A DNA stretch of 10,276 nt from Magnetospirillum sp. (lineage in GTDB: Bacteria; Pseudomonadota; Alphaproteobacteria; Rhodospirillales; Magnetospirillaceae): NCBI GenBank assembly GCA_016183945.1, contig JACPDP010000002.1, forward strand, positions 1 through 10,276, written 5' to 3'. Each line of letters starts with the position of its first letter. The first letter of the stretch is position 1. Made by a program: the position numbers and the translations under genes. Below the pieces are notes generated by a model, which saw nothing but the letters and a program-made list of their open reading frames with translations, had not been told where the DNA came from and ran no database searches. Shown here piece by piece: positions 1 to 7,650 of the stretch.

Positions 1-123
1 CTGGTCATGACGCTGGCCCTCTATTGGGCCGTCTCCACCGGCATGTGGGACGTGGCCAACAGGCCGACGCCCGCCGAAAAAAACTCCCCCTCCAGCGGCC
101 ACGCAACTACGCCAGGGCGCTGA
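1..123 (+). CDS. C-terminal fragment of an unidentified membrane protein (5' end outside window)
   Basis: Frame 1 is open from the first base to TGA at 121-123, giving 40 residues. It starts with a hydrophobic stretch (LVMTLALYWAVSTGMW), which looks like the end of a transmembrane helix. A polar tail rich in Pro, Ser, Thr and Gly follows, as expected of a short cytoplasmic or periplasmic C-terminus. There is no conserved motif to name a family. No second gene follows before the argD promoter, so this is probably the last gene of an upstream unit. The frame could be fortuitous, but the helix-then-polar-tail composition and the position of the stop just before a palindrome favour a real gene end. 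Confidence 0.5.
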   Translation: MVMTLALYWAVSTGMWDVANRPTPAEKNSPSSGHATTPGR

Positions 124-154
124 CATCCCTGTTCACCAGGCGCATCCGGCGAAT

Positions 155-206
155 CCAGACCTGCCTTCAGCGACTATGGTCGCTGCCGCCGCTCTGGCAG
201 GTTTGG
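155..206. repeat. Nested inverted repeat (Y-shaped palindrome)
   Basis: An inner perfect 7-bp stem, CAGCGAC (168-174) and GTCGCTG (179-185) with a TATG loop, sits inside an outer 11-bp stem. The outer arms are CCAGACCTGCC (155-165) and GGCAGGTTTGG (196-206), which pair throughout if one G-T wobble is allowed. It lies between the end of the upstream gene and the argD promoter. It may act as a transcription terminator or processing signal for the upstream gene, although no T-run follows. It could also be a dispersed palindromic element. Confidence 0.55.
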
Positions 207-245
207 ATAAACTGATCTGTGGTGAGGGATGGCCACTCCCCAAGG

Positions 246-274
246 TTGACATTCCCCCGGTTTGCCTGGATAGT
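246..274 (+). promoter_or_regulatory. Predicted sigma70-type promoter for argD-argF
   Basis: A perfect TTGACA box (246-251) and GATAGT (269-274, 4 of 6 matches) are separated by 17 bp. The predicted start of transcription is near 281, leaving a leader of about 75 nt before argD. No ARG box or other operator could be recognised with confidence. Confidence 0.55.
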
Positions 275-356
275 CTTCCGCTTTCCATGAGCGTGCCGGC
301 ATTATTCGTCCGCCGAATGCGGAACCGGCCCTGCTTTCGGAGATGGAGAGCAAGCG

Positions 357-1522
<1,166 letters not shown>

Positions 1523-1526
<4 letters not shown>

Positions 1527-2422
1527 ACCACTTTCTCGATCTCGACCGCTTCGACCCGGCGGCGTTGCGCCGCATCCTCGACCTGGGCGTCGCCTACAAG
1601 CGGGGCGAGACACCGCACGGCGAGGCGAAGCCGTTGTCCGGCAAGGTGCTGGCGATGATCTTCGAGAAGCCCTCGACCCGCACCCGCGTCTCGTTCGAAA
1701 CCGGCATGAAGCAGCTGGGCGGCGACGTCATCATGCTGACCAACACCGACACCCAATTGGGTCGCGGCGAGACCATCGCCGACACCGCCCGGGTGCTGTC
1801 GCGTTTCGTCGACGCCATCATGATCCGCACCGACCGCCCCGATAAGCTGGTGGAGCTGGCGGAATACGCCACCGTGCCGGTGATCAACGGCCTCACCGAC
1901 GACTCGCACCCCTGCCAGGTGATGGCCGACGTGATGACTTTCGAGGAACATCGCGGCCCCATCAGGGGCCGGGTGGTGGCGTGGAGCGGTGACGGCAACA
2001 ACGTGGCGGCCAGCTTCATCCACGCCGCGGCGCAATTCGACTTCACCCTGCGCCTGGCCTGCCCGGCCCGCCTGATGCCGTCGGCCGCGGCGCTGGACTG
2101 GGCCCGCACCCGCGGCGCCCGCGTCGAGCTGACCGACGACCCCAAGGCCGCCGTGGCCGGGGCCGCCCTGGTGGTGACCGACACCTGGATGTCCATGGGC
2201 TGCCAGGACACCGAGCGGCCGCTTCTGCTGGCACCCTATCAGGTCAACGAGGCGCTGATGGCGCTGGCGGCTCCCGATGCGCTGTTCATGCACTGCCTGC
2301 CCGCCCATCGCGGCGAGGAAGTCACCGACGCGGTGATGGACGGGCCGCAGTCGGTGGTGTGGGACGAGGCGGAAAACCGCTTGCACGCCCAGAAGGGCAT
2401 CCTCACCTGGTGTCTGTTGTAA
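1523..2422 (+). CDS. argF: Ornithine carbamoyltransferase, anabolic
   Basis: This 299-aa protein joins carbamoyl phosphate to ornithine to make citrulline, the step after acetyl removal from the ArgD product. The carbamoyl-phosphate motif STRTR is at 51-55, HPCQ at 129-132, and the ornithine-binding DTWMSMG at 220-226. [11 protein letters not shown], with the catalytic Cys258, lies at 257-267. Length is typical of the anabolic, trimeric form, and all signature residues are intact. The ATG at 1523 overlaps the argD stop, a tight operon arrangement. A 135-bp gap with no T-rich terminator separates it from hslO. The argD-argF-hslO order is common in alphaproteobacteria. Confidence 0.97.
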
Positions 2423-2515
2423 CCCGCCACGGCGCCTTTGCCCTTTGCGGCGAGCCGAACTGCCGCCGTTGAAGGCCGCGGTGCCCGCCGAGCTTGACGG
2501 CGTCGCCCGGCCCGG

Positions 2516-2544
2516 CTGACGGCCCCCCCTTGTAATCCCATACT
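2516..2544 (+). promoter_or_regulatory. Possible promoter just upstream of hslO
   Basis: CTGACG (2516-2521) and CATACT (2539-2544) are separated by exactly 17 bp, each with 4 of 6 consensus matches. Transcription would start around 2551, within a few bases of the hslO start codon, so this mRNA would be almost leaderless. The match may be accidental. hslO may simply be read through from argF. Confidence 0.25.
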
Positions 2545-2557
2545 GCAGGTGCCTGGT

Positions 2558-3454
2558 GTGAGTGGACGCACGGACGACATTCTTCTCCCCTTCTCGGTCG
2601 GCGGCGGCGCGGTGCGCGGGCGGATGGTGCGGCTGGGGGCGGCCCTCGACACCCTCCTGGACGGCCACGGCTATCCCGAGCCGGTCGCGCGCCTGCTGGG
2701 CGAGACCGTGGCGCTGGCGGCGGCCTTGGCCGGCGGCCTCAAATATCAGGGTGTCTTCACCTTGCAGGCCCAGGGCAAGGGCGCGGTATCGTTGCTGGTG
2801 GCCGACGTCACCAGTGCCGGAGCCCTGCGGGCCTACGCCCGCTTCGACGCGTTGAGGCTGGGGGCGGCCGGAACCTCGGTGCCGGAGCTGCTGGGCGACG
2901 GCTATCTCGCCTTCACCGTCGACCAGGGCGCCGACACCGACCGCTACCAGGGCATCGTCGAACTGAGCGGCGACACGTTGGCCGACTGTGCCGAGCTTTA
3001 TTTCCGCCAGTCCGAGCAGCTGCCGACCGCGGTCAAGCTGACGGCGGCCCACGACGGCGGCTGGAACGCCGCGGCGGTGCTGATCCAGCGCATGCCGGCG
3101 GCGGCCGGCAACTCCCCCATCCTCACCCATGACGAGGCCGAGGACGGCTGGCGCCGCGCCGGCCTGCTGCTGGGCACCGTGACGCCGGCCGAGATGCTCG
3201 ATCCGGCGCTGGAGCCGGCGCGGCTGCTGCACCGGCTCTACCACGCCGAGATGCTGCGGACCTTCGAGGCCAAGCCGCTGGAGGCACGCTGCCGCTGCTC
3301 GCGGGACAAGGTGGAGGGCGCCCTGAAGTCGTTCCCCGCCGACGAGGTGCGCGGCCTGGAGGACGAGCACGGCCACGTCGTCGTCACCTGCGAATTCTGC
3401 CGCACCGATTATGTCTTTGGTCGTGCCGACCTGGCAGCCTTGCACGCATCTTGA
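2558..3454 (+). CDS. hslO: Hsp33-family redox-regulated chaperone
   Basis: Hsp33 is a cytoplasmic holdase that is switched on when oxidative or heat stress oxidises its zinc-binding cysteines and unfolds its C-terminal switch region. The 298-aa product has the Hsp33 N-terminal core, including [11 protein letters not shown] and the LVADV region. It ends with the zinc site CxC-x30-CxxC (Cys245, 247, 278, 281), all four present. GTG at 2558 is chosen because AGGTG (2547-2551) gives a Shine-Dalgarno match at proper distance. An in-frame GTG at 2549 would add three residues but has no ribosome site. The gene lies 135 bp after argF on the same strand. Identification is firm; only the exact start is uncertain. 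Confidence 0.95.
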   Translation: MSGRTDDILLPFSVGGGAVRGRMVRLGAALDTLLDGHGYPEPVARLLGETVALAAALAGGLKYQGVFTLQAQGKGAVSLLVADVTSAGALRAYARFDALRLGAAGTSVPELLGDGYLAFTVDQGADTDRYQGIVELSGDTLADCAELYFRQSEQLPTAVKLTAAHDGGWNAAAVLIQRMPAAAGNSPILTHDEAEDGWRRAGLLLGTVTPAEMLDPALEPARLLHRLYHAEMLRTFEAKPLEARCRCSRDKVEGALKSFPADEVRGLEDEHGHVVVTCEFCRTDYVFGRADLAALHAS

Positions 3455-3478
3455 CGCGGCCTTCGCACATGCCACAAT
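3451..3478 (+). promoter_or_regulatory. Possible promoter for the lipoprotein gene at 3509
   Basis: TTGACG (3451-3456) overlaps the hslO stop codon. With a 16-bp spacer it is followed by CACAAT (3473-3478). A start of transcription near 3485 would give a leader of about 24 nt containing the ribosome site AAAGGA (3495-3500). Read-through from hslO is equally possible. Confidence 0.35.
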
Positions 3479-3508
3479 AGGCACCTCAGTCTCCAAAGGA
3501 ACGATTCC

Positions 3509-4105
3509 ATGGTCGCACGGCATTTCCGCGTGATGGCGGTCATCCTCGCCACCCTCGCCCTCCCCGCCTGTCAGGACGTCAAGCCGCCGATGCAGAAGCT
3601 GCCGGCCATCAGCTTCGCCACCCAACGGCCCATCAACCTCGACGTCGGGCAGCTCGAGATCGTTCCCGAATACCAGGCGCCCGGCCGCAGCCCCAATGTC
3701 GAGCATCTGATGCCGGTTTCGCCGGAAGGCGCCGCCATCCGCTGGGCGCAGGATCGCCTGAAACCGGTGGGCACCACGGGCTACGCCCGCGTCACCATCA
3801 AGGACGCCAAGGTGGTGGCGATTCCCCTCAAAGTCGACAAGGGCGTCTCCGGCCTGTTCAAGACCGAGCAGGAGGAGCGCTATGACGCTTCGCTCGACGT
3901 GGCGGTGGAAATCCTCGACCAGCGCCACCTGCCCATCGGCAGCGACGTGGTGGCCCGAGCCAACCGCTCGCGGACCGTGCCGGAGGGCATGACCATCAAC
4001 CAGCGGGACCGCGTGCTCTACGAGATCAGCGAGTCGCTGGCCAAGGATATCGACCAGCAGCTCGATCAACTGATCAGGACCTACCTGGCCCGCTGGGTGA
4101 AGTAG
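3509..4105 (+). CDS. Putative small lipoprotein or secreted protein of unknown function
   Basis: The product is 198 aa. The N-terminus is basic and then hydrophobic and ends in LALPAC (Cys21), which reads as a lipoprotein signal. However, Pro at position -2 is not the usual lipobox residue, so cleavage by signal peptidase II is likely rather than certain. The mature part is mixed alpha/beta, with a central strand-rich region around TTGYARVTIKDAKVVAIPL and a C-terminal helix (ESLAKDIDQQLDQLIRTYL). I do not recognise the family. The start ATG is preceded by AAAGGA at 8 nt. It follows hslO by 54 bp and converges with the phosphoesterase gene, overlapping its 3' end by 32 bp. It probably resides in the periplasm attached to a membrane. 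No role can be assigned. Confidence 0.8.
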   Translation: MVARHFRVMAVILATLALPACQDVKPPMQKLPAISFATQRPINLDVGQLEIVPEYQAPGRSPNVEHLMPVSPEGAAIRWAQDRLKPVGTTGYARVTIKDAKVVAIPLKVDKGVSGLFKTEQEERYDASLDVAVEILDQRHLPIGSDVVARANRSRTVPEGMTINQRDRVLYEISESLAKDIDQQLDQLIRTYLARWVK

Positions 4106-4898
4106 CGCCGGCCCGGTCTAACAAGAAACCGCCCTCGCCGGGCGGGGCCTCCGGCCCCTTGGCCGCGCCCTCGGCCCGCTCGGGCCCGCCGCGTTGGCGG
4201 CTGACCACCCGGGTGGCGCCGAGGCGATAGTCGCAGTCGCCGTGGGTGTGGCCGTGCACCCACACGGCGGGGCCGCGGTTGGCGATCAGTTCATCGAGAC
4301 CGGTCACCGAAGCGGCCTGCGGTACGTTGCCGGGCTTGCGTCGCGGCAGCGAGCGCTGCGAGGGAACGTGGTGGGTCATCACCACGGTCGGGCCGGTGTG
4401 CACCGTCGCCAGTTCGGCCGACAGGAACGCCACCGAGGCGCGGTTGGCGGCCAGGGTGTCGGCCGGGGTCAGCGGTCTGCCGCCCGCGCCCGCGCCGTGC
4501 CGGTAATCGGGCATGCTGCCGGCCGCCAGCGCCATGGTGGCGGCGGCGTCGCCGTCCAGGGTGAAGTCGCCCCACAGGGTGCAGCCGAGCAGCCGCAGCC
4601 GGCACCCCGGCAGGTCCACCACCGCCGCCTCGTCCTGAAGGAACATCAGCCCCGGCACCCTGGCGGCGGCCCGCCTCAGCTCGTCGAGCGGCGCCGTGCC
4701 GGGGCGGTGGTGCCAGTATTCCCGGTTGCCGGCGACCATCGCCGCCGGGCGGCCGGCCAGGTGACGGGCGATCCAGGCGATGCCGTCCAGCCCCCAGCCG
4801 AGGTCCCCCGCCAGCAGGACAAGGTCGGCGGTGAAGGGCGGTGGCACCCATTCACCCTTCTCCACATGCAGGTCGCTGATCACGGCTAGTCGCGGCAT
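4074..4898 (-). CDS. Calcineurin-like metallophosphoesterase
   Basis: This 274-aa protein carries the metallophosphoesterase blocks in order: SDLH (Asp9, His11), GDLGW (Asp32), GNRE (Asn58), THH (His176, His177) and GHTH (His217, His219). These bind two metals and hydrolyse a phosphodiester or phosphomonoester; the substrate is unknown. The third block normally reads GNHE, and here Arg59 replaces His, which could lower or alter activity. Homology appears to end around RVVSRQRG. The last 40 or so residues are low-complexity (Gly, Ala, Pro, Glu) and coincide with a run of GC-rich hairpins, including a terminator-like one, and with the 3' end of the opposing gene. It follows the thioesterase gene by 21 bp on the same strand. 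No clear ribosome site precedes the ATG. Confidence 0.85.
   Translation of the reverse strand: MPRLAVISDLHVEKGEWVPPPFTADLVLLAGDLGWGLDGIAWIARHLAGRPAAMVAGNREYWHHRPGTAPLDELRRAAARVPGLMFLQDEAAVVDLPGCRLRLLGCTLWGDFTLDGDAAATMALAAGSMPDYRHGAGAGGRPLTPADTLAANRASVAFLSAELATVHTGPTVVMTHHVPSQRSLPRRKPGNVPQAASVTGLDELIANRGPAVWVHGHTHGDCDYRLGATRVVSRQRGGPERAEGAAKGPEAPPGEGGFLLDRAGATSPSGPGRS
4119..4145 (-). terminator. Terminator-like hairpin inside the 3' end of the phosphoesterase gene
   Basis: On the minus strand a perfect 6-bp stem, CCGCCC and GGGCGG (4129-4134 with 4140-4145, 5-nt loop), is followed directly by TTTCTTGTT. It lies about 50 bp before the phosphoesterase stop codon, so termination here would cut the mRNA before its stop. 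A competing stem GGGGCC/GGCCCC (4144-4149, 4153-4158) shares two bases with it. Confidence 0.45.
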
Positions 4899-4919
4899 GG
4901 CGCGTTTATTAGCATAATC

Positions 4920-5339
4920 TCATGAAGATGTCAGCCGCATGTAGTCCTCCGCCCGCCGGCGCATGTGCTCGGGAATGGGGATGGATTTGGCCGCGGCGAA
5001 GTCGGTGATGCAGGCGATGTAGCGGGCGCGGAAATGCTCCACCCCGTCGGCGGCGCGGCCAGTCAGCGCGAAGGTCAGGCTGGAGGCACCCAGCTTGGCG
5101 AGACGCACCTCCACCGCCAGTTCCAGGTCGGGCGGCATCGGCTTCAGGTAGTCGCAGGAGGCGTGCACCATGGGCGAGCCCATGTTGTGGCGGCGGGTCA
5201 TGGTGATCCAGTCGGTCTCCAGCACCGTGCGGTAGAACACCTCCAGCGCCTCGGTGCAGTAGTCGAAGACCCGCGGGGTATACAGAATGCCGGCCGGATC
5301 GCAATCCCCCCAACTCACTCGCACCGCATGGGCGAACAT
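4920..5339 (-). CDS. Acyl-CoA thioesterase, 4-hydroxybenzoyl-CoA thioesterase type (hot-dog fold)
   Basis: The 139-aa product opens with VSWGDCDPAGILYTPRVFDY, the hallmark of the 4HBT branch of hot-dog thioesterases. Asp14 corresponds to the catalytic Asp of the Pseudomonas enzyme. Members hydrolyse aryl- or acyl-CoA in the cytoplasm, and the exact substrate cannot be read from sequence. Length matches the family (about 130-150 aa). The start is well set: GGAGGT (5343-5348 on the minus strand) lies just before the ATG, and a promoter fits 28 nt further up. It is the first gene of a two-gene unit with the metallophosphoesterase. It is not beside tol-pal genes, so it need not be YbgC. Confidence 0.9.
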   Translation of the reverse strand: MFAHAVRVSWGDCDPAGILYTPRVFDYCTEALEVFYRTVLETDWITMTRRHNMGSPMVHASCDYLKPMPPDLELAVEVRLAKLGASSLTFALTGRAADGVEHFRARYIACITDFAAAKSIPIPEHMRRRAEDYMRLTSS

Positions 5340-5374
5340 GGCACCTCCCGCATGAAATAGGTAACGCGATACCG

Positions 5375-5403
5375 ATTATTCTCGGGAACGGTGGCGGGGG
5401 CAA
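5375..5403 (-). promoter_or_regulatory. Predicted sigma70-type promoter for the thioesterase-phosphoesterase unit
   Basis: On the minus strand TTGCCC (5398-5403, 4 of 6) and AATAAT (5375-5380, 5 of 6) are 17 bp apart. The start of transcription would be near 5368, giving a leader of about 28 nt that carries the strong GGAGGT ribosome site. Confidence 0.5.
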
Positions 5404-5410
5404 CCCTGGG

Positions 5411-5450
5411 CCGCTGGCACAGCAGGGCATGTGTGGACGACCGCCTGGAT
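5411..5450. repeat. Truncated copy of a dispersed palindromic repeat
   Basis: An 18-bp stretch (5423-5440, CAGGGCATGTGTGGACGA) is identical to 9726-9743. The match resumes after one mismatch for another 7 bp (CGCCTGG), and the CCGCTG just upstream also matches apart from small indels. The copy near 9734 continues into the second arm of a perfect palindrome. This copy lacks that arm. Confidence 0.6.
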
Positions 5451-5461
5451 GCAAGGAGAAA

Positions 5462-5542
5462 ATGAACGGTGACACCATGGCCGGGTGCGGTCATGTGTTC
5501 GGCCTCGATCTCCTCATCGTTACCCTCCTCACTGAAGCCTAA
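5462..5542 (+). CDS. Candidate small ORF, 26 aa, between two minus-strand genes
   Basis: AAGGAG (5453-5458) lies 3 nt before ATG at 5462, and the frame runs 26 codons to TAA at 5540-5542. The peptide has a polar start and a hydrophobic end (GLDLLIVTLLTEA). It sits on the opposite strand from both neighbours and directly after the truncated repeat. It could be a real small protein or leader peptide, a scrap of a displaced gene, or chance. Spacing to the ribosome site is short, and no promoter was identified for it. Confidence 0.2.
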   Translation: MNGDTMAGCGHVFGLDLLIVTLLTEA

Positions 5543-5543
5543 G

Positions 5544-6623
5544 CTAGGGGAAGCTCTCCTCCAGGAAGGTCTGCACCGCCTTGAACAACTGCACCCGGTT
5601 CTTTTCGATCAGCGCGGCGTGGGTCGCCTCGCCGATCATCACGTAGCGCCGCACCGGGGCACCGGTCAACTGGCCGAATACCGCCTGGGCCATGGCCGGC
5701 GACACCTCGGCGTCCCATTCGCCCTGCACCACCAAGGTGGGCACCGACACCCGCGACGGCGTCCACAGCGGCTTGCCCACCCCCCAACTGCGCAGGGCGT
5801 CGGCCACCACGCCATTGGGAGCCCGCACGGTGCCCTTGGCGGCCCCCTCGGGATCACTGGCCAGCGTCTGCTTGGCCCACAGCTCGAAGGACGCCTTGGG
5901 CAGCACCGCCTCACGCCGCGCCTCGGGCACCGCCTTCAGCCAACGCTCGCGCGCCTCGTGCGGCGCCACCGCCCGCCACGCCCCCAGCTTGGCCGGGTCG
6001 TAGTCGGCCGGCACCGCCTGCCCCTCGCGCAGCCATTGCGGCGCGTAGAGCACCAGGCGTTCGACCTTGCCCGAGTTCTGGGCGGTGTAGCTGCCGGCCA
6101 CCGTGGCGCCCCAGGACCAGCCCACCAGAGCCAGGCGGCTCAACCCGCGGCGCGACAGCACGAATTCGACGGCGCGGGTGACGTCCGCCACCGCCGCCTG
6201 GGTGTCGACGATGGGCGGATGCGCCTCGGGCACCGTCGCCATGGCCGGGGGACGGGTGGAGCGGCCATAGCCGCGCAAATCCAGACTGTAGACGTCGTAG
6301 CCGCGCCGAGCCAGCCAGTCCATCCAGCTTACCCCGTCGAGCGCCAGGTCGAACGAGCTGTGCCCGGGATAGCTGGCGCCATGCACGAACAGCACGGCGC
6401 GCTCGGGCCGCACATCGTAGAGGTCGGCCTTGTGCTTGTTGCGGATATAGAGCTCGACCTTGTCCTCCGAGCTGCCGATCATGAACTCTTCCAGCACCAC
6501 CTCGCCGGCCGCCGCCGGCCGCGCCGGCCCCTGCGGCGCGGCGCCGCCGCAGCCCGCCACAACCAGCACCGCGCCCATCAGCGCGGCGCGGGCTGCCGCC
6601 CGCCAAACCGTCCTTTTGATCAT
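5544..6623 (-). CDS. Lipoprotein alpha/beta-hydrolase
   Basis: The 359-aa product has a lipoprotein signal peptide ending in VVAGC (Cys25, a good lipobox), so the enzyme should be membrane-anchored and outside the cytoplasm. The alpha/beta-hydrolase core follows: FVHGASYPG with the oxyanion-hole HG (81-82), LDLRGYGRS (115-122), the nucleophile Ser170 in GWSWG, Asp304 in GEWD, and His335 in GEATH. That is a complete Ser-Asp-His triad. Typical substrates are esters or lipids, but the sequence does not say which. ATG at 6623 is chosen because it begins a correct signal peptide and has GGGGAT about 10 nt upstream. The frame stays open far beyond this into terC, but that extension is a shadow. It is transcribed divergently from terC. 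Confidence 0.9.
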   Translation of the reverse strand: MIKRTVWRAAARAALMGAVLVVAGCGGAAPQGPARPAAAGEVVLEEFMIGSSEDKVELYIRNKHKADLYDVRPERAVLFVHGASYPGHSSFDLALDGVSWMDWLARRGYDVYSLDLRGYGRSTRPPAMATVPEAHPPIVDTQAAVADVTRAVEFVLSRRGLSRLALVGWSWGATVAGSYTAQNSGKVERLVLYAPQWLREGQAVPADYDPAKLGAWRAVAPHEARERWLKAVPEARREAVLPKASFELWAKQTLASDPEGAAKGTVRAPNGVVADALRSWGVGKPLWTPSRVSVPTLVVQGEWDAEVSPAMAQAVFGQLTGAPVRRYVMIGEATHAALIEKNRVQLFKAVQTFLEESFP

Positions 6624-6761
6624 GCCAACCATCCCCGAAATCATCGGCCGCATGATGGCTGCGCCGGGCCGCGGATGTAAAGTGGGTCGGTTCGCTCTGG
6701 AATCCGGCGAAAATCTCCCTAAACTCTGGCGGCTCTTTTTGGTTTGGGGGAAATCGTCGCC

Positions 6762-7505
6762 ATGGAATGGATGTCCGATCCGCAGATGTGGGTGAGCCTG
6801 CTCACCTTGTCGGCCCTGGAAATCGTGTTGGGCGTCGACAACCTGGTGTTCCTCGCCATCCTTACCGAACGGCTGCCCGAGGCGCAGCGTCCGTTGGCCC
6901 GCAAACTGGGGCTGAGCTTCGCGCTGGGCACCCGGCTGGCGCTGTTGGGCTCGCTGGCCTGGATCGCCGGCCTGACCGAACCGGTGCTGGCGGTGCTGGG
7001 CCATCCGGTGAGCTGGCGCGACATCATCCTGGCCGGTGGCGGCGCCTTCCTGCTGGCCAAGGCCACCCACGAGATTCACGGCAGCCTGGAGGGCGAGGAC
7101 GAAATCGAACCGGGCGGTCCCGCCAAGGCCGCCGCCGGCATGGCCATGACGGTGGTACAGATCGGCATCCTCGACATCGTCTTCTCGCTGGACTCGGTGA
7201 TCACCGCGGTGGGCATGGTCGACGACCTCAAGGTGATGGTCGCGGCGGTGGTGGTGGCCATGGTGCTGATGCTGGTGGCCTCGGGACCGCTGGCGACCTT
7301 CGTGTCGCGCCACCCCACCGTGAAGATGCTGGCGCTGTCGTTCCTGCTGCTGGTGGGCATGGCGCTGGTGGCCGATGGGATGGGCTTCCACATTCCCAAG
7401 GGCTACCTCTACTTCGCCATGGGCTTCTCGGTGCTGGTGGAGGCGTTGAATCTGCTGGCACGGCGCCGGCGCCGCCCAGTCAAGCTGCGCACTCCGGTGC
7501 CGTGA
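6762..7505 (+). CDS. TerC-family integral membrane protein (YgdQ-like)
   Basis: This 247-aa protein closely follows the YgdQ branch of TerC proteins. The first repeat holds ALEIVLGVDNLVFLAIL (Glu20, Asp26), and the second LDIVFSLDSVITAVGM (Asp138, Asp144). The acidic residues inside membrane helices are characteristic. RHPTVKMLALSFLLLVG and IPKGYLYFAMGFS are also recognisable. About seven hydrophobic segments place it in the inner membrane. Work on TerC-family proteins links several to metal-ion (notably Mn) export, but the function of this branch is not settled. ATG at 6762 has GGGGGA (6746-6751) upstream; an in-frame TTG at 6744 is less likely. It ends with an Arg-rich tail (ARRRRRP). No tellurite-resistance genes lie nearby. 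Confidence 0.93.
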   Translation: MEWMSDPQMWVSLLTLSALEIVLGVDNLVFLAILTERLPEAQRPLARKLGLSFALGTRLALLGSLAWIAGLTEPVLAVLGHPVSWRDIILAGGGAFLLAKATHEIHGSLEGEDEIEPGGPAKAAAGMAMTVVQIGILDIVFSLDSVITAVGMVDDLKVMVAAVVVAMVLMLVASGPLATFVSRHPTVKMLALSFLLLVGMALVADGMGFHIPKGYLYFAMGFSVLVEALNLLARRRRRPVKLRTPVP

Positions 7506-7525
7506 GCGGTGCCGACAACCGCTTT
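7505..7525 (+). terminator. Weak terminator-like hairpin after terC
   Basis: AGCGGT (7505-7510) and ACCGCT (7518-7523) form a perfect 6-bp stem with a 7-nt loop that begins in the terC stop codon. Only a short TTT follows, so termination may be inefficient. Confidence 0.3.
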
Positions 7526-7555
7526 GGCCACACGATAGCCATTCCCGTCATGGGG

Positions 7556-7584
7556 TTGAGCGCGGCGGTCCGGTGTGGTATCGC
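7556..7584 (+). promoter_or_regulatory. Possible promoter for fdxA
   Basis: TTGAGC (7556-7561) and TATCGC (7579-7584) lie 17 bp apart, with the last three bases of each box poor. Transcription would start at about 7591, inside the inverted repeat at 7588-7619. No IscR, Fur or FNR site was recognised with confidence. Confidence 0.3.
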
Positions 7585-7587
7585 TCT

Positions 7588-7619
7588 CGGCTTGAATTTC
7601 CCCGCCTTGCGTCAAGCCG
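7588..7619. promoter_or_regulatory. Inverted repeat in the fdxA leader
   Basis: CGGCTTGA (7588-7595) and TCAAGCCG (7612-7619) are perfect 8-bp arms separated by 16 nt, about 30 bp before the fdxA start codon. They could form an mRNA hairpin or be the operator of a dimeric regulator positioned at the predicted start of transcription. Confidence 0.45.
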
Positions 7620-7650
7620 TCCCGCGTGAACGAGGACATTGGAGAACGAC

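Noticed and set aside
4920..5339. Assigning the thioesterase as YbgC of the Tol-Pal system
   Set aside because: No tolQRAB-pal genes are in the window. Sequence alone supports only the broader 4HBT group.
5469..6680. 403-codon plus-strand frame opposite the hydrolase gene
   Set aside because: His, Arg and Pro-rich antisense translation with no domain. The hydrolase on the minus strand has a full catalytic triad.
6624..7391. Upstream extension of the alpha/beta-hydrolase frame through terC
   Set aside because: The extra residues are a His and Gln-rich shadow of terC. The signal peptide and ribosome site define the start at 6623.
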